From Phycisphaerae bacterium (GTDB taxonomy: Bacteria > Planctomycetota > Phycisphaerae > Tepidisphaerales > Tepidisphaeraceae): a stretch of DNA of 64,000 nt. Under the pieces are notes generated by a model that was not told where the DNA came from, made no database searches, and worked only from the letters and a program-made list of their open reading frames with translations. The DNA lies in the NCBI GenBank assembly GCA_026004655.1, contig BPJO01000020.1, positions 1 through 64,000 of the forward strand, written 5' to 3'. Both the position numbers and the translations under genes were made by a program. Numbering within the stretch: position 1 is the first letter of the stretch; the number at the start of each line of letters is the position of its first letter. Of this stretch, positions 15,961-25,091 are shown one piece after another.

Positions 15961-18540
15961 TCATGGATGAGTCGGAGCGAATCGGCTAATCCTTACACCT
16001 TCGTTTCCGGTGCTCACAGCCAGATCAGTCTGGCTTGCGCCAGTCCCGAAAAGCCGGATCACCATCGCGGTCCATCCGGTCTGATGGCTCGCGCCGAGGC
16101 CACGTCCGGTCTCACCGTCGAAGTACTCATGAAACAGCAGCAGATCTCGGCGGAAAGCGTCATACGGTAATCGAAACGCTCGCCGTGGCATGGGCGTTGC
16201 CCATTCTTATCGGGCAGGAAGATCGAAGTCAGACGACGGGAGATCTCATCGGCGACCTCTTGTATGTTTTCCAGATACCCGAACCGGTTGGGCACTCGAC
16301 TTTGAAAGCATCCCCATAAAATGGGTGGTAACGCTCCAGTGCCTCGATCAGGAGATAGTTCACTGGAAACCTGACCGGGCCACGCCAGTTCTAGTTGCCG
16401 CCAAACAAATAGCTCTTTCCCTCTCCCGGCTCGTAATCCACACGGAACTCCTGCCCGCCCCGTGAAAGACATAAGGATGTTCTTGGTGGAACTTCGAGAG
16501 CGAACGGATTCCGTAAGGAGACAGGAACTCGGCCTCATCCAGTACATACCGCAAGGCACAGATGAGACGCTTTTTAGAGGGGATCGCCAGCAACCAGCGG
16601 TTTTGCCAGGGACGGCAATCGACTCGTGTCCATGATATCTGATGCGCCAGGTCTTGCCGATTCGAGAGGAACCATTCGAACCGTTTTTTGAAACCTGGTA
16701 ACAGGTCGAGTGTCTCCTGCTCGATCACGGTCACGGCAATCAAGGGTAACAGACCGACCATGGACCGTACTTTCAATCGCTCTGGAGCTTGACCCTCCAC
16801 ACGAATCGGGTCGTAGTAGAATCCGTCTTCCTCATCCTATAGTCCTCCTAGGTTGTTAATGGCACGACTGATTTGGACAAAATGCTCAAAGAACTTAGAG
16901 GCCATATCGCCAAACGCGATACGAGGTCGGGTATCGTCATGCACTAACTCCATCGCCATATCCATCATGGTCAGGCAGTAGAAAGCCATCCATGCCGTCC
17001 CATCGGCCTGCTACAGTGTGCCTCCGGTGGGCAGCGGTTTAGACCGGTCGAAGACACCAATGTTATCCAGACCGAGAAACCCGCCTGAGAAAAGGTTACG
17101 CCCATCCTGGTCTTTCCGATTAACCCACCATGTGAAGTTGAGTCGTAGTTTCTGGACGGTGCGTTCCAGAAAAGTACGGTCATGTGAACCGGCAGGTGCT
17201 GTCATTTTGTAAACCCGACAGGCGGCCCACGCATGGACTGGCGGATTGGTGTCGCTCAGATTCCCTTCGTAGGCGGGTATCTGACCGTTTGGGTGCATTT
17301 ACCATTCCCGAAGAAGCCGCACGAGCTGGTCCTTAGCTAACTGCGGATCAACACGTGCCAACGGAATCATGTGAAAAGCGAGATCCCAGGCGGCGAACCA
17401 GGGGAACTCCAACATGTCAGGAACCGACAATACGTCCCGGCTGTAGAGGTGTGACCATTCCGCGTTGCGTCTCCGATGACGCGAGGCGGGCGGTGTCACC
17501 GTATCGAGATCGCCATTCAACCAGTCTTCAATGATGTAGTGGTAAATTGCTTGCTCCACAGAAGACCCGCGTAGGCCTGCCGGGAGATGGCGTGGGTCTG
17601 GGGATCCAGTCCCGCAGGCAGGATTACGTCGTAGAAAGCGTCTGCTTCCTGTTGACGCAGGGCGAATAGTTCATCGAAGTCCACTCCAGTCACACCCGCA
17701 TCAACCGTCGCACTTTCTACGAGGCGCAATCGCACCCGCTGGGATTGCCCGGCGGGATCCGTAAGACATAGTGCGCAGCCGCCTTAGTACCGACGTGCTT
17801 GCGATTTACCGCTGACTCATCCCGATGGATGACATAGCGGTGAAAGGCATCTTTGGTATACGGGGAACTGTTGGCGATCCCGTATAGCCGCTGGTTATTG
17901 GTCTGGTTTTCTGTGAACAGCACCGGTGGAATCTCTCCGGTGAGTTCCGGACCCACGCGAAGGTTGAAGACACCCAGCTTTCGTGATGCGCAACCAGGAT
18001 CTTTTCGTCCGTCGGTTCATACGTGGTCTTAGGGTACATCCTTCATGCCGGCACCCCCAGGACCACGTGTTCCGAAACCAAATAGTGGGCAGCGGGTGAA
18101 TCGGAGCGACGTCGGTTCTCCTCAACCAGCCGGCCGTAAGGAAACTCGGCGTGCGGATACTTGTACATCGCGCTCATATAAGAATGCGTCGGAGTCGAAT
18201 CGAGATATAAATACTCTTCCTTGACATCCTCGCCGTGGTTACCTTCCGCCCCGGTCAGACCGAAAAGTCGTTCCTTGAGGATCGGATCCTTCTCGTTCCA
18301 TAGAGCCAGACCGAAACAGAGACGGCATTCGTGGTCGGTGATACCCAGCAGGCCATCCTCCCCCCAGCGGTAGGCGCGGCTGCGCGCGTGGTCATGGGGG
18401 AAGTAGTTCCAATAGTCGCCATTTTCCGAGTAATCTTCGCGTACTGTGCCCCACGGGCGTTCAGACAGGTATGGTCCCCAACGCTTCCAGTTGCGGTGGC
18501 GCTCCAGGTCCGGCTCTAGTCGACGATGTTCGGCGGTCAT
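15961..18540 (-). pseudogene. GH63-like glucosidase (MGH1 type), decayed
   Basis: Pieces of one bacterial glucosidase of about 880 residues lie in order. The N-terminus (18540-18043, with [19 protein letters not shown] and [17 protein letters not shown]) is followed by [12 protein letters not shown] near 18070, LYSRDVLSVPDMLEFPWFAAWD near 17420, and the end [25 protein letters not shown] near 16070. About 50 codons are missing between VEENRRRS and WFRNTWSWG. At least three in-frame nonsense codons interrupt recognisable sequence: TAA at 17301-17299 (REW-stop-MHPNGQ), TAG at 17013-17011 (GTL-stop-QADGTAW) and TAG at 16839-16837 (GGL-stop-DEEDGF), besides several frameshifts. Base substitutions to stops show genuine decay rather than read errors. 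Such glucosidases cleave alpha-glucosides, for example trehalose- or glucosylglycerate-like compounds. Confidence 0.85.
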
Positions 18541-18785
18541 GGCAGTATTCCTTCCGGGAAGTCGTAGGCAGTCACTTGCGCCGACTTCCTACGCGAGGCT
18601 GGATTCGGCAAAAGAGGCTGTGACTCGACTTGCCGCAACTCTGCCCGCAATTGCTCCTCGGCCATGGGCCAGTGAACATCACACCTACCTTGAGGACAAT
18701 CTTCGGCGAGATAGATTGCGAAGGCGCGTTCCTGAATCTGCTGGAAGGTTGGATGAATATTCATCGGTTCGTTGCTGGGTTTCAT
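18537..18785 (-). CDS. DUF2934 small protein
   Basis: This 82-residue hydrophilic protein has the DUF2934 core: [18 protein letters not shown] followed by [12 protein letters not shown]2934 proteins are short, of unknown function, and often sit next to stress or carbohydrate genes. ATG 18785 has AGGAG nine bases upstream. The same frame is open further upstream, because the DUF3179 remnant there runs into it without a stop, so an accidental fusion product is possible. It overlaps the start of the dead glucosidase by an ATGA, evidence that the two were once an operon. Confidence 0.65.
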   Translation of the reverse strand: MKPSNEPMNIHPTFQQIQERAFAIYLAEDCPQGRCDVHWPMAEEQLRAELRQVESQPLLPNPASRRKSAQVTAYDFPEGILP

Positions 18786-18859
18786 ATTGCTGTCTCCTTG
18801 AGTAAAAGACGATTGGATCACCTTGAGTAGTGGCATGGCGTCTTTCACGTGAGGCTGGT

Positions 18860-19340
18860 CGGCAGGTGACGATGTATATAGATCAGTCTTCAGGTGGAAA
18901 GCTGCCCACGCGAACCAGAATGTGTGAATGATTTGGGCTTCTTCTGGCAACTTCACGACACGCACCCCACCCTGTGGGTCGGCGTTCAATACGAGTTGCT
19001 CATTCTCCAGGGTGTCCGTCATGTGCGATTGGGCAGGGACATGATCAGATCAACCGGATAAGCACGCAGGATATTCCCGTTCAGGACACCGACGATCCGC
19101 GCTTTGGGGCCAAGCCGCTTGTCCTCACGGGCCACCGAAACATCAAGCGATCATTCGTGAAATAAGGGGCATAGGGGTTGCGGGTGTAGTCTTGCTGATG
19201 GCCGGTATCCGTGCCAACTACTTGCGCGTCAGGGAACTCCCGGCACAGCGCAGCAACCGTGGTGATGCGCCACGGCAGATACTTGAGCGAGTGTCCGGCG
19301 TGCGCCCCACTGATGGCGACCAGTCCCGCCTGGGACCGTT
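18860..19340 (-). pseudogene. DUF3179 protein, truncated and frameshifted remnant
   Basis: The remnant contains the C-terminal half of a DUF3179 protein in three frames: AISGAHAGHSLKYLPW with DYTRNPYAPYFTNDRLMF (about 19330-19130), then VAREDKRLGPKARIVGVLNG with LRAYPVDLIMSLPN (about 19130-19030), then DTLENEQLVLNAD with FWFAWAAFHLKTDLY (about 19015-18870). The N-terminal half is missing: homology stops near 19340, where oppositely oriented sterol desaturase sequence begins. DUF3179 is of unknown biochemical function and is often found with DUF547 and TVP38 proteins, as in this island. Confidence 0.7.
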
Positions 19341-19470
19341 TGTTCGGGACCTTTCGCCTGCGCGATGACCCGCGTACCATCCGCTTCGGTCTCGAGGGTC
19401 TTGACCGAGACGCCGACCAGTCGCTCGCGGGCCTTATCCGAACGCCCTTCACCGCTGCCGGATCGGCTGC
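19331..19470 (+). pseudogene. sterol desaturase family, C-terminal remnant
   Basis: From TGG at 19331 the + strand reads WDRLFGTFRLRDDPRTIRFG and then EGLDRDADQSLAGLIRTPF, the characteristic tail of membrane fatty-acid hydroxylase/sterol desaturase family proteins. The histidine-box core is absent because the sequence upstream is the oppositely oriented DUF3179 remnant. With no start codon or catalytic part it cannot work. It marks a deletion or inversion junction. Confidence 0.6.
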
Positions 19471-19774
19471 CGACATCCGCCTGGGCCGCTACGCATTATT
19501 CGTGGTCGTCGGAGCGATCCTCGCAGCGGTCATGAGATTCCTCATTATTCGTAAGGCCTTTGCGACCGACTGGTCAATGATCAAGGATCAAATCTCCAAA
19601 GAGTTCCCTCAATAAGCAGATCACGATAGAGGAGTTGGACCGGCGGATCAGTAAGCCCGGCACGCCACCCCCAAGTTCCTGGATGTGCACGAGATCCATC
19701 CCTACGACTCGAAGTGGGGACGCCTACTTGACCCGCCATTGCGTGCTCGTGTCGGATATCATGGCAAGAGATGA
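19470..19774 (+). pseudogene. membrane-anchored rhodanese-like protein, broken remnant
   Basis: In frame with the sterol desaturase tail comes a membrane helix (LGRYALFVVVGAILAAVMRF) and a charged stretch up to KEFPQ with a TAA at 19613-19615. A second frame continues with ITIEELDRRISKPGTPPP and a third with KFLDVHEIHPYDSKWG, which together resemble the start of a rhodanese domain. Translation ends at TGA 19772-19774, before any active-site cysteine loop. The family call is tentative. Confidence 0.45.
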
Positions 19775-19860
19775 AAACGCCCCGCGAACGTGCAAGTAGT
19801 AGTCAATGCAAGTAGACTATGACCAATGATCGCAGCCAGGAGATGTCTTTAGGAGGTTTT

Positions 19861-20508
19861 ATGGAAGACCGCAATGCAGCAAATTTGGCAAGTCGGTCAA
19901 CCGGTTCCGGTGGGCAAACAACCGGCACACGCGCGATGGGCGACCCTTCCACATGGGTCGATGAGCACGGTGACGCGCTTTTCCGCTATGCCTTGCTTCG
20001 CATACGTGAACGTGCTAGCGCTGAGGATGTGGTGCAGGAGACCTTCCTCGCTGCCGTCAAATCGAAAAACGAGTTCCAAGGTAACTCGGAAGTTCGTACA
20101 TGGCTAATCGGTATTCTACGACACAAGATCGGTGACTACTTCCGCAAGAACGGCCGCGAGGTCCAGGTGGACAGCAACCCGGACGATGCCGACCCTGTCA
20201 TCGATAGCTGGTTCAACAAGAAAGGCTTCTGGATCAAACCACCCAAAACGTGGGATGTGAACCCGGCCGAACTGGCCGAGCGGCAGGAGTTCTGGCTCGT
20301 TCTACAGGGCTGTATGGATGCTCTCCCAGGTCGGGCAGGCGAAGCATTTTCACTTCGTGTTGTCGACGATATCGAGGCGGGCGAAGTCTGTAAGGTTCTG
20401 GGGATTACCACGACCAACCTTTGGGTGCTGTTGCATCGCGCGAGAGCGCGTCTACGAGCCTGCCTCGAGGAGAAGTGGTTCGGTCGGCAGACCAAGGAGT
20501 CTGCATGA
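19861..20508 (+). CDS. ECF-type RNA polymerase sigma factor
   Basis: The 215-residue protein has sigma region 2 (ALLRIRERASAEDVVQETF, FQGNSEVRTWLIGILRHKI) and region 4 (MDALPGRAGEAFSLRVVDDI, then VCKVLGITTTNLWVLLHRAR), so it recruits RNA polymerase to a specific set of promoters. An insertion between the two (about residues 100-140, rich in W, N and D) is longer than in minimal ECF factors. ATG 19861 is preceded by AGGAGG at 19851-19856; an in-frame ATG at 19819 lacks such a site. Its stop overlaps the start of the zinc anti-sigma gene. Its regulon probably includes nearby island genes, which is inference. Confidence 0.88.
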   Translation: MEDRNAANLASRSTGSGGQTTGTRAMGDPSTWVDEHGDALFRYALLRIRERASAEDVVQETFLAAVKSKNEFQGNSEVRTWLIGILRHKIGDYFRKNGREVQVDSNPDDADPVIDSWFNKKGFWIKPPKTWDVNPAELAERQEFWLVLQGCMDALPGRAGEAFSLRVVDDIEAGEVCKVLGITTTNLWVLLHRARARLRACLEEKWFGRQTKESA

Positions 20509-20798
20509 TGCTCAACTGTAAAGATGCAACTCGTCTTATTTCAGAGGGCTTGGACCACCGACTATCCATATGGCAGCGGATCAATCTCCGCTTACACGTG
20601 ATGATGTGTAAAGCCTGCAACGCATACAAACGACAGATCGAGGGCCTCCAACGGGTCTTCGTACTTCTAAGGCAGCGGGGCAAGGGAGTTGTCCCAGACA
20701 TGTCATCCGACGCACATCGGTTGTCTCCGGTGAAACGCGAGCAGATCAAGCACCTCCTGGAGTCACAAACTCGGGTCGATCCCACCGACCGACTATGA
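20505..20798 (+). CDS. zinc-binding anti-sigma factor
   Basis: This 97-residue soluble protein carries the HxxxCxxC zinc motif (H31, C35, C38 in HVMMCKACNAY) plus C5, the anti-sigma (zf-HC2/ZAS) signature. It should hold the ECF factor inactive until zinc or cysteine chemistry is disturbed, which would suit thiophilic metals such as arsenite. AAGGAG lies upstream of ATG 20505, and ATGA overlaps the sigma stop. No membrane segment is present, so it probably senses in the cytoplasm. The role is a family inference. Confidence 0.82.
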   Translation: MMLNCKDATRLISEGLDHRLSIWQRINLRLHVMMCKACNAYKRQIEGLQRVFVLLRQRGKGVVPDMSSDAHRLSPVKREQIKHLLESQTRVDPTDRL

Positions 20799-20916
20799 CT
20801 GAAATCTCGTATTAACGGTCAGTAAAGGGAGACAGAATACTCGTTGGAATGATCTGTCTACGATGTCGTACACGGGTTCGGCGAGGGGCTTAACCGTATC
20901 GTTGCTAAACTGCCTA

Positions 20917-21906
20917 TCATGGGTGAGGATGAGTTTCATTATCCAATGGATCATGCTTTGAAACATCGTGAAACCGTTCTTCTAAGTTTTCAGAATAGGT
21001 ATTCATGAAGTCATACTTCCCCACCCATTCATGATTTGATTCCTTTGTTTGTTTTCGTATCCAAAGCGATCGTTTGAAAAACTTGTACCACTGCCCTTTA
21101 TAAAGATCGATGAGTAAACGAGAGGTTTGAATCATCAACAGGGGAAATCGGACGGTTTGGGTGAGATGCTCATTTTCGTAAACGACTCTGCTTCGGGTGG
21201 TTTGGGGTAGAGAAGATCCTCTGATCCCGGGGGTTTTTATCAAGACATGGATCCCATTCCACCAGCCATTGACCGCATTTTCGGACGCATGCCCACTGAG
21301 ATTATGGGGATGAGCTTGCGTATAGGATTCGTATACCATGGCAAACTCGGGGTGTGTACGTAGAAAATCGCTGGTCGCCAGCCGAACATGGCGGTAGTTA
21401 CAGTCATCGATAACGATCACAGCATCTGTTGCCAGGTGAGGTAAGACGAGCTGTAAACACATCAACTGGCTACGATAGTCGTGTGGTCCGTCGACGAAAT
21501 AGACTCCGATTTTTTTGCCTTGCAGATATTGATGCAGTTGTTCCAGGGCGTCTTCGTAGTCTTGATTGATAAGTATGGCGTTATTGATCCCCGATTGTTC
21601 CATTCGACTCAATACCAACGATTTATTTTTGCCTTCAGGATCGAAAAAAGCGAAGTTGTCGATTCCGTATGCTTCACTTTTACAGTGGGGGGCTGCGTGC
21701 AAAAGGGTCATTCCTTGAAAGACGCCGATTTCCAAGTAGCAACGATTCTGATCTGTAAATGCATCACACAGTCTTTGTAGGAGGGCAATAACACACTTGC
21801 CTGAATATCCGGTCAGTAGCGAATTTTCGGACAAAAGTCCTAAGGTTTGGGCTTCTACAATAACATTCCGAACGCGGGTCGCGAAATGACATGGTGAACA
21901 ACTCAT
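20917..21906 (-). CDS. class I SAM-dependent methyltransferase (Methyltransf_24 type)
   Basis: This 329-residue protein has a Rossmann-like methyltransferase fold: NRCYLEIGVFQGMTL forms motif I, GIDNFAF motif II, and YFVDGPHDYRSQ with DAVIVIDDCNYRHV the later strands. These features match the Methyltransf_24 group that modifies sugars or surface polymers. The C-terminal about 100 residues are positively charged and not recognised. ATG 21906 has GGGAG upstream. It is transcribed alone, between the ECF pair and isocitrate dehydrogenase, so context gives no substrate. The gene lies just to the right of the apparent base-composition boundary. Confidence 0.75.
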   Translation of the reverse strand: MSCSPCHFATRVRNVIVEAQTLGLLSENSLLTGYSGKCVIALLQRLCDAFTDQNRCYLEIGVFQGMTLLHAAPHCKSEAYGIDNFAFFDPEGKNKSLVLSRMEQSGINNAILINQDYEDALEQLHQYLQGKKIGVYFVDGPHDYRSQLMCLQLVLPHLATDAVIVIDDCNYRHVRLATSDFLRTHPEFAMVYESYTQAHPHNLSGHASENAVNGWWNGIHVLIKTPGIRGSSLPQTTRSRVVYENEHLTQTVRFPLLMIQTSRLLIDLYKGQWYKFFKRSLWIRKQTKESNHEWVGKYDFMNTYSENLEERFHDVSKHDPLDNETHPHP

Positions 21907-22134
21907 GAACCCAATCTCCCAGTCGGCATTCTACAGGATCACCTTCGACGGCTCGACTATCCGGAACAAGTTTCTCTCAAGGCTGGTTCGAGTAGTCACA
22001 GGTGTTCCAGACAGAATGAAAACCAAAATTCGACATCGTGGTTGTTCATGAGAACCGGTTGCGGCCGGACGTGTGGTTGAGTGTGATATCAGTTTGACAT
22101 TGTTGAACTGGAGACAAATGCGTATCACTCGATA

Positions 22135-23619
22135 CTATTGTCCTTGACCTAACGAGAAACCTGGAACACCGTCGAACGTATACAGATGCTCTGTTTTAAT
22201 GAAATCGATGTTGTGATGATGAAGCGCATTCAGAAGTTCGATAATTTCGGCATGTGTGACGGTTTGATCATCAGAACCAGCCTGGAAACGACAACGCCAG
22301 TGGTCGGTTGTAAAAGTTTCCGGGAACCCATCTGGCCAAACTTTTACTCCGCGGTTTGTGATCATGACGAGCTGAAGACGATCGGTTTGGGATCTTTTGA
22401 GCAGATCAGCAAGTTCATCGGGGGTTGAATCGGCATCATGTATGAATACGTCGATGCCGATAAGATTCTTGGATGCTTTCGGCAAGCGAGAAGGGGAAAT
22501 GCGAGGCATTGCGTCGCCAGCGTAGGTAACCCGTCTGAGATGGGAAGGATTTTGTCCGAGTCGTTCGATGACCGCTTTTGCAAACTCTTGGGTTCCGGCC
22601 TTGTGTTGGCTGGTTCCGGATCGATACATATCGGCTGTGTGAATCCCGTCTTCGATCGTGACCATCCAGGCACTGTGAATCCGCTCTGCGACTTGGCCCT
22701 GACCGATGTAAGCCAGCATTTTAACGGCGCTCAGAAGCAGACCACTGGGATTGGCGATATTTTGTCCAGCGATATCCGGCGCCGAACCATGAATGGCTTC
22801 AAACATGGCGTAGTTTTCACCAATATTCGCAGAAGGGGCAAGACCGACCGATCCACTCAGTTCCGCGGCGATGTCGGATAGAATATCACCATAAAGGTTG
22901 GGCAGTACGATGACATCAAAGAGCTCGGGTGCGTTGGCAAGTCTGGCCATCCCTATGTCAACGATCATGCTATCGGCTTTGAGATCCGGGTATTCGGCGG
23001 ATATCTCATAAAAGACCTTTTTAAACAACCCGTCCGTTAGCTTCATGATATTGTCTTTGACGAAACAGGTTACTTTCTTGCGTTTCCGTCGTAGGGCATA
23101 CTCGAACGCGAAACGAACAATCCGTTCGCAACCCGGACGTGTTATGAGTTTGAGGCATTGGAAAACCTGATCGGTCTGGCGGTGTTCGATCCCTGCGTAG
23201 AGGTCCTCCTCATTTTCGCGGATGATGACCACATCCAAATGAGGATGCCGAACGGGAATGTAGGGATCATAAGCGATGCACGGACGTACGTTCGCATACA
23301 AACCCAGAGTCTTCCGCAATGTCACGTTCAAACTTTTCACTCCACCACCTTGCGGAGTCGTAATAGGACCTTTCAGGATCACTTTTCTCTCTCGAATATG
23401 CTCCCAAGACTCCGGTGATATTCCTGAACTGTATCCTTGCTTATAAACGGATTCACCGATTTCGATAGGAACCAAGTCAAGCGAAGCCCCGGCTGCTTCC
23501 AGGATCGACAGAGTTGCCTCCATGATTTCCGGACCGATCCCGTCTCCCGCAGCCACGACGACTGGAACAGGTTCGATTCCCCCGCGCATGATCCGTTTTG
23601 AGATATTCATCAGATTCAT
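22135..23619 (-). CDS. icd: isocitrate dehydrogenase, long two-domain type
   Basis: The enzyme oxidatively decarboxylates isocitrate to 2-oxoglutarate in the TCA cycle. Visible features are the N-terminal nucleotide-fold motif VVAAGDGIGPEIM, the substrate-binding segment KSLNVTLRKTLGLYANVRPC, and the NAD(P)/metal region NLYGDILSDIAAELSGSVG followed by HGSAPDIAGQNIANPSG. After about 340 residues an extra C-terminal domain of about 150 follows (FIHDADSTPDELADLL, TYAGDAMPRI earlier), as in Thermus-type enzymes of about 496 residues; this one has 494. ATG 23619 is supported by GGAG; an upstream in-frame start at 23667 adds an unlikely leader. NAD versus NADP preference was not decided. Confidence 0.88.
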   Translation of the reverse strand: MNLMNISKRIMRGGIEPVPVVVAAGDGIGPEIMEATLSILEAAGASLDLVPIEIGESVYKQGYSSGISPESWEHIRERKVILKGPITTPQGGGVKSLNVTLRKTLGLYANVRPCIAYDPYIPVRHPHLDVVIIRENEEDLYAGIEHRQTDQVFQCLKLITRPGCERIVRFAFEYALRRKRKKVTCFVKDNIMKLTDGLFKKVFYEISAEYPDLKADSMIVDIGMARLANAPELFDVIVLPNLYGDILSDIAAELSGSVGLAPSANIGENYAMFEAIHGSAPDIAGQNIANPSGLLLSAVKMLAYIGQGQVAERIHSAWMVTIEDGIHTADMYRSGTSQHKAGTQEFAKAVIERLGQNPSHLRRVTYAGDAMPRISPSRLPKASKNLIGIDVFIHDADSTPDELADLLKRSQTDRLQLVMITNRGVKVWPDGFPETFTTDHWRCRFQAGSDDQTVTHAEIIELLNALHHHNIDFIKTEHLYTFDGVPGFSLGQGQ

Positions 23620-23666
23620 ACATACTCCGTTCGATTCGTGATAATGAAAACAACCCGATTTACGCA

Positions 23667-23755
23667 AATCGAATGCTGAATTTCTGATTAGTTGCAGAAG
23701 GTTAATTCTAGTCGTTGATCGAATCTGTCAATCGAAATTTGATTTGCGAATCGAA
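23667..23755. repeat. four copies of an AATCGAA-type heptamer upstream of icd
   Basis: AATCGAA occurs at 23667-23673, 23730-23736 and 23749-23755, and GATCGAA at 23717-23723, all in the same orientation within 90 bases of otherwise noncoding DNA between icd and the efflux adaptor gene. They could be regulator half-sites, but TCGA-rich words are frequent in this genome, so chance is not excluded. Confidence 0.3.
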
Positions 23756-23786
23756 AGTCGCTTTTGGCGATGATAACCGATGTGAA

Positions 23787-25016
23787 TCAATCAGTTGTTA
23801 CTACTACCGGTGCTCCGTCAAATACTCGTTGCGGGTTGTCAGAAATTATGGTTTGGATTCCGTCCAGACCTTCTCGAATGACAACCCAACCGTCATCCAG
23901 TGTAGGGCCGAGCCGGACAACATGTTCGACGGCTCGTCCCTCACGAATGCTGAAGACTTTATCGATTCCCGCAAAGGTGTACACGGATGACGCGGGAACG
24001 ACGGGCAAGCCTTCGTCAAAGCCGATTTGAATGAAACCTTTGGCGAACGCGCCGGGTTTGAGGGTTTGGTCGGGGTTTTCGAAAAGCGCTTCGATCTGAA
24101 AGGTGCGGGTGGCGATGTCGACGACGGGGCTGACGCGTGAGACGCGTCCTTCGACGGGTGCGGGGTGACCGGCCAGTTCCAGGAAAATGGTTTGTCCGGT
24201 TCGGATTTCCTGGGCGAATCGTTCGGGCAAGCCGCCTCGGAATTTGACACGGTCGTCGAGAATCAGTCGGAACAGCGGGGTGGCTTCGCGTACATATTCG
24301 CCGGGCGTGATCGACCGGCTGGCGATGGCAAATCGTCTCCCTTCGAGCAAAGGGGGCGCGACAATGCGGGTGTTAGCCAGTTGCTCACGGGCGACATCGA
24401 GTTCACTTTTTCGTAAACGTGCAGCAGCTAGTTGCGAACGTGCGTTGAGTCGGGCAACTTTCCAATCCTGTTTGGCTACCTGGTAGGCTGTCTGAAGGTC
24501 CTGGTATTCCTGTTCCGCGATCAAAGGCGGATTCTGTTCAAACAATCTTTTGGCCCGCTCGACTCTGGCTGAGGCATTGTCGGCCTGTAATCGGGCTCGT
24601 TCGACAATGGAAATGGTGTCAACGTCGAAATCATCCGGGGGCAGGGTTGACAGACCCAGACTGGCTAATGCTTCGGCTAGAGCGTTTTCACGACGGTTCA
24701 CTTCGAGTTGATAATCCACCGGATCGATCCTGGCCAGTACGGATCCGCCCGTGACACGATCGCCTAGATCCGCCTGAACATCGATCACGCGCCCTGCGAC
24801 CTTAGAGCTGATAGTCAGTTCTTCGTCGCCATGAAGAGTACCGACGACTTCGATGGTTCGGGGAATCCGGGTACGTCGAACCTCGACCGTCTTAACGCGC
24901 ACCGGCGCGGATAGTGAACTATCGCCAGATCTCTGACCAGCCTGTTCAGACTTGTCACAGCCTGTCCCGAGTACTACGAACACCATCACCGAAAAAAGGC
25001 AAATTGATTTATACAC
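23787..25016 (-). CDS. RND efflux periplasmic adaptor lipoprotein
   Basis: This 409-residue membrane-fusion protein links an inner-membrane RND pump to an outer-membrane channel. It starts with a lipoprotein signal ending VVLGTGC, then a biotinyl-lipoyl-like half (DVQADLGDRVTGGSVLARID), a helical hairpin rich in Q, R and A (about 120-210), the second lipoyl half and beta-barrel (GEYVREATPLFRL, GRVSRVSPVVDIATRTFQ, KPGAFAKGFIQI). The start is GTG 25016, preceded by AAGGAT. It is divergent from tetR-tolC-RND with only 75 bases between, and with them forms a tripartite system. It is closest to AcrA/MdtA-like adaptors; the substrate is unknown. Confidence 0.9.
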   Translation of the reverse strand: MYKSICLFSVMVFVVLGTGCDKSEQAGQRSGDSSLSAPVRVKTVEVRRTRIPRTIEVVGTLHGDEELTISSKVAGRVIDVQADLGDRVTGGSVLARIDPVDYQLEVNRRENALAEALASLGLSTLPPDDFDVDTISIVERARLQADNASARVERAKRLFEQNPPLIAEQEYQDLQTAYQVAKQDWKVARLNARSQLAAARLRKSELDVAREQLANTRIVAPPLLEGRRFAIASRSITPGEYVREATPLFRLILDDRVKFRGGLPERFAQEIRTGQTIFLELAGHPAPVEGRVSRVSPVVDIATRTFQIEALFENPDQTLKPGAFAKGFIQIGFDEGLPVVPASSVYTFAGIDKVFSIREGRAVEHVVRLGPTLDDGWVVIREGLDGIQTIISDNPQRVFDGAPVVVTTD

Positions 25017-25033
25017 AGGATGATCCTTACAAT

Positions 25034-25047
25034 ACTGACGAGTCAGT
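25034..25047. promoter_or_regulatory. palindromic operator between efflux adaptor and tetR
   Basis: ACTGAC-GA-GTCAGT is a perfect 6+6 inverted repeat with a two-base centre, located in the 75-base divergent region, 18 bases from the adaptor start and 45 from tetR. TetR-type repressors bind such short palindromes in exactly this position, so it is the likely site through which the adjacent regulator controls both directions. The palindrome is seen; its function is inferred. Confidence 0.55.
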
Positions 25048-25091
25048 TTTGATACAGTTATCCTAGGACCTCACAGACCCGCAGGCAAGTC

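Noticed and set aside
21907..22134. 65-codon open frame between methyltransferase and icd genes
   Set aside because: No ribosome site, no motif and unconvincing composition; treated as intergenic.
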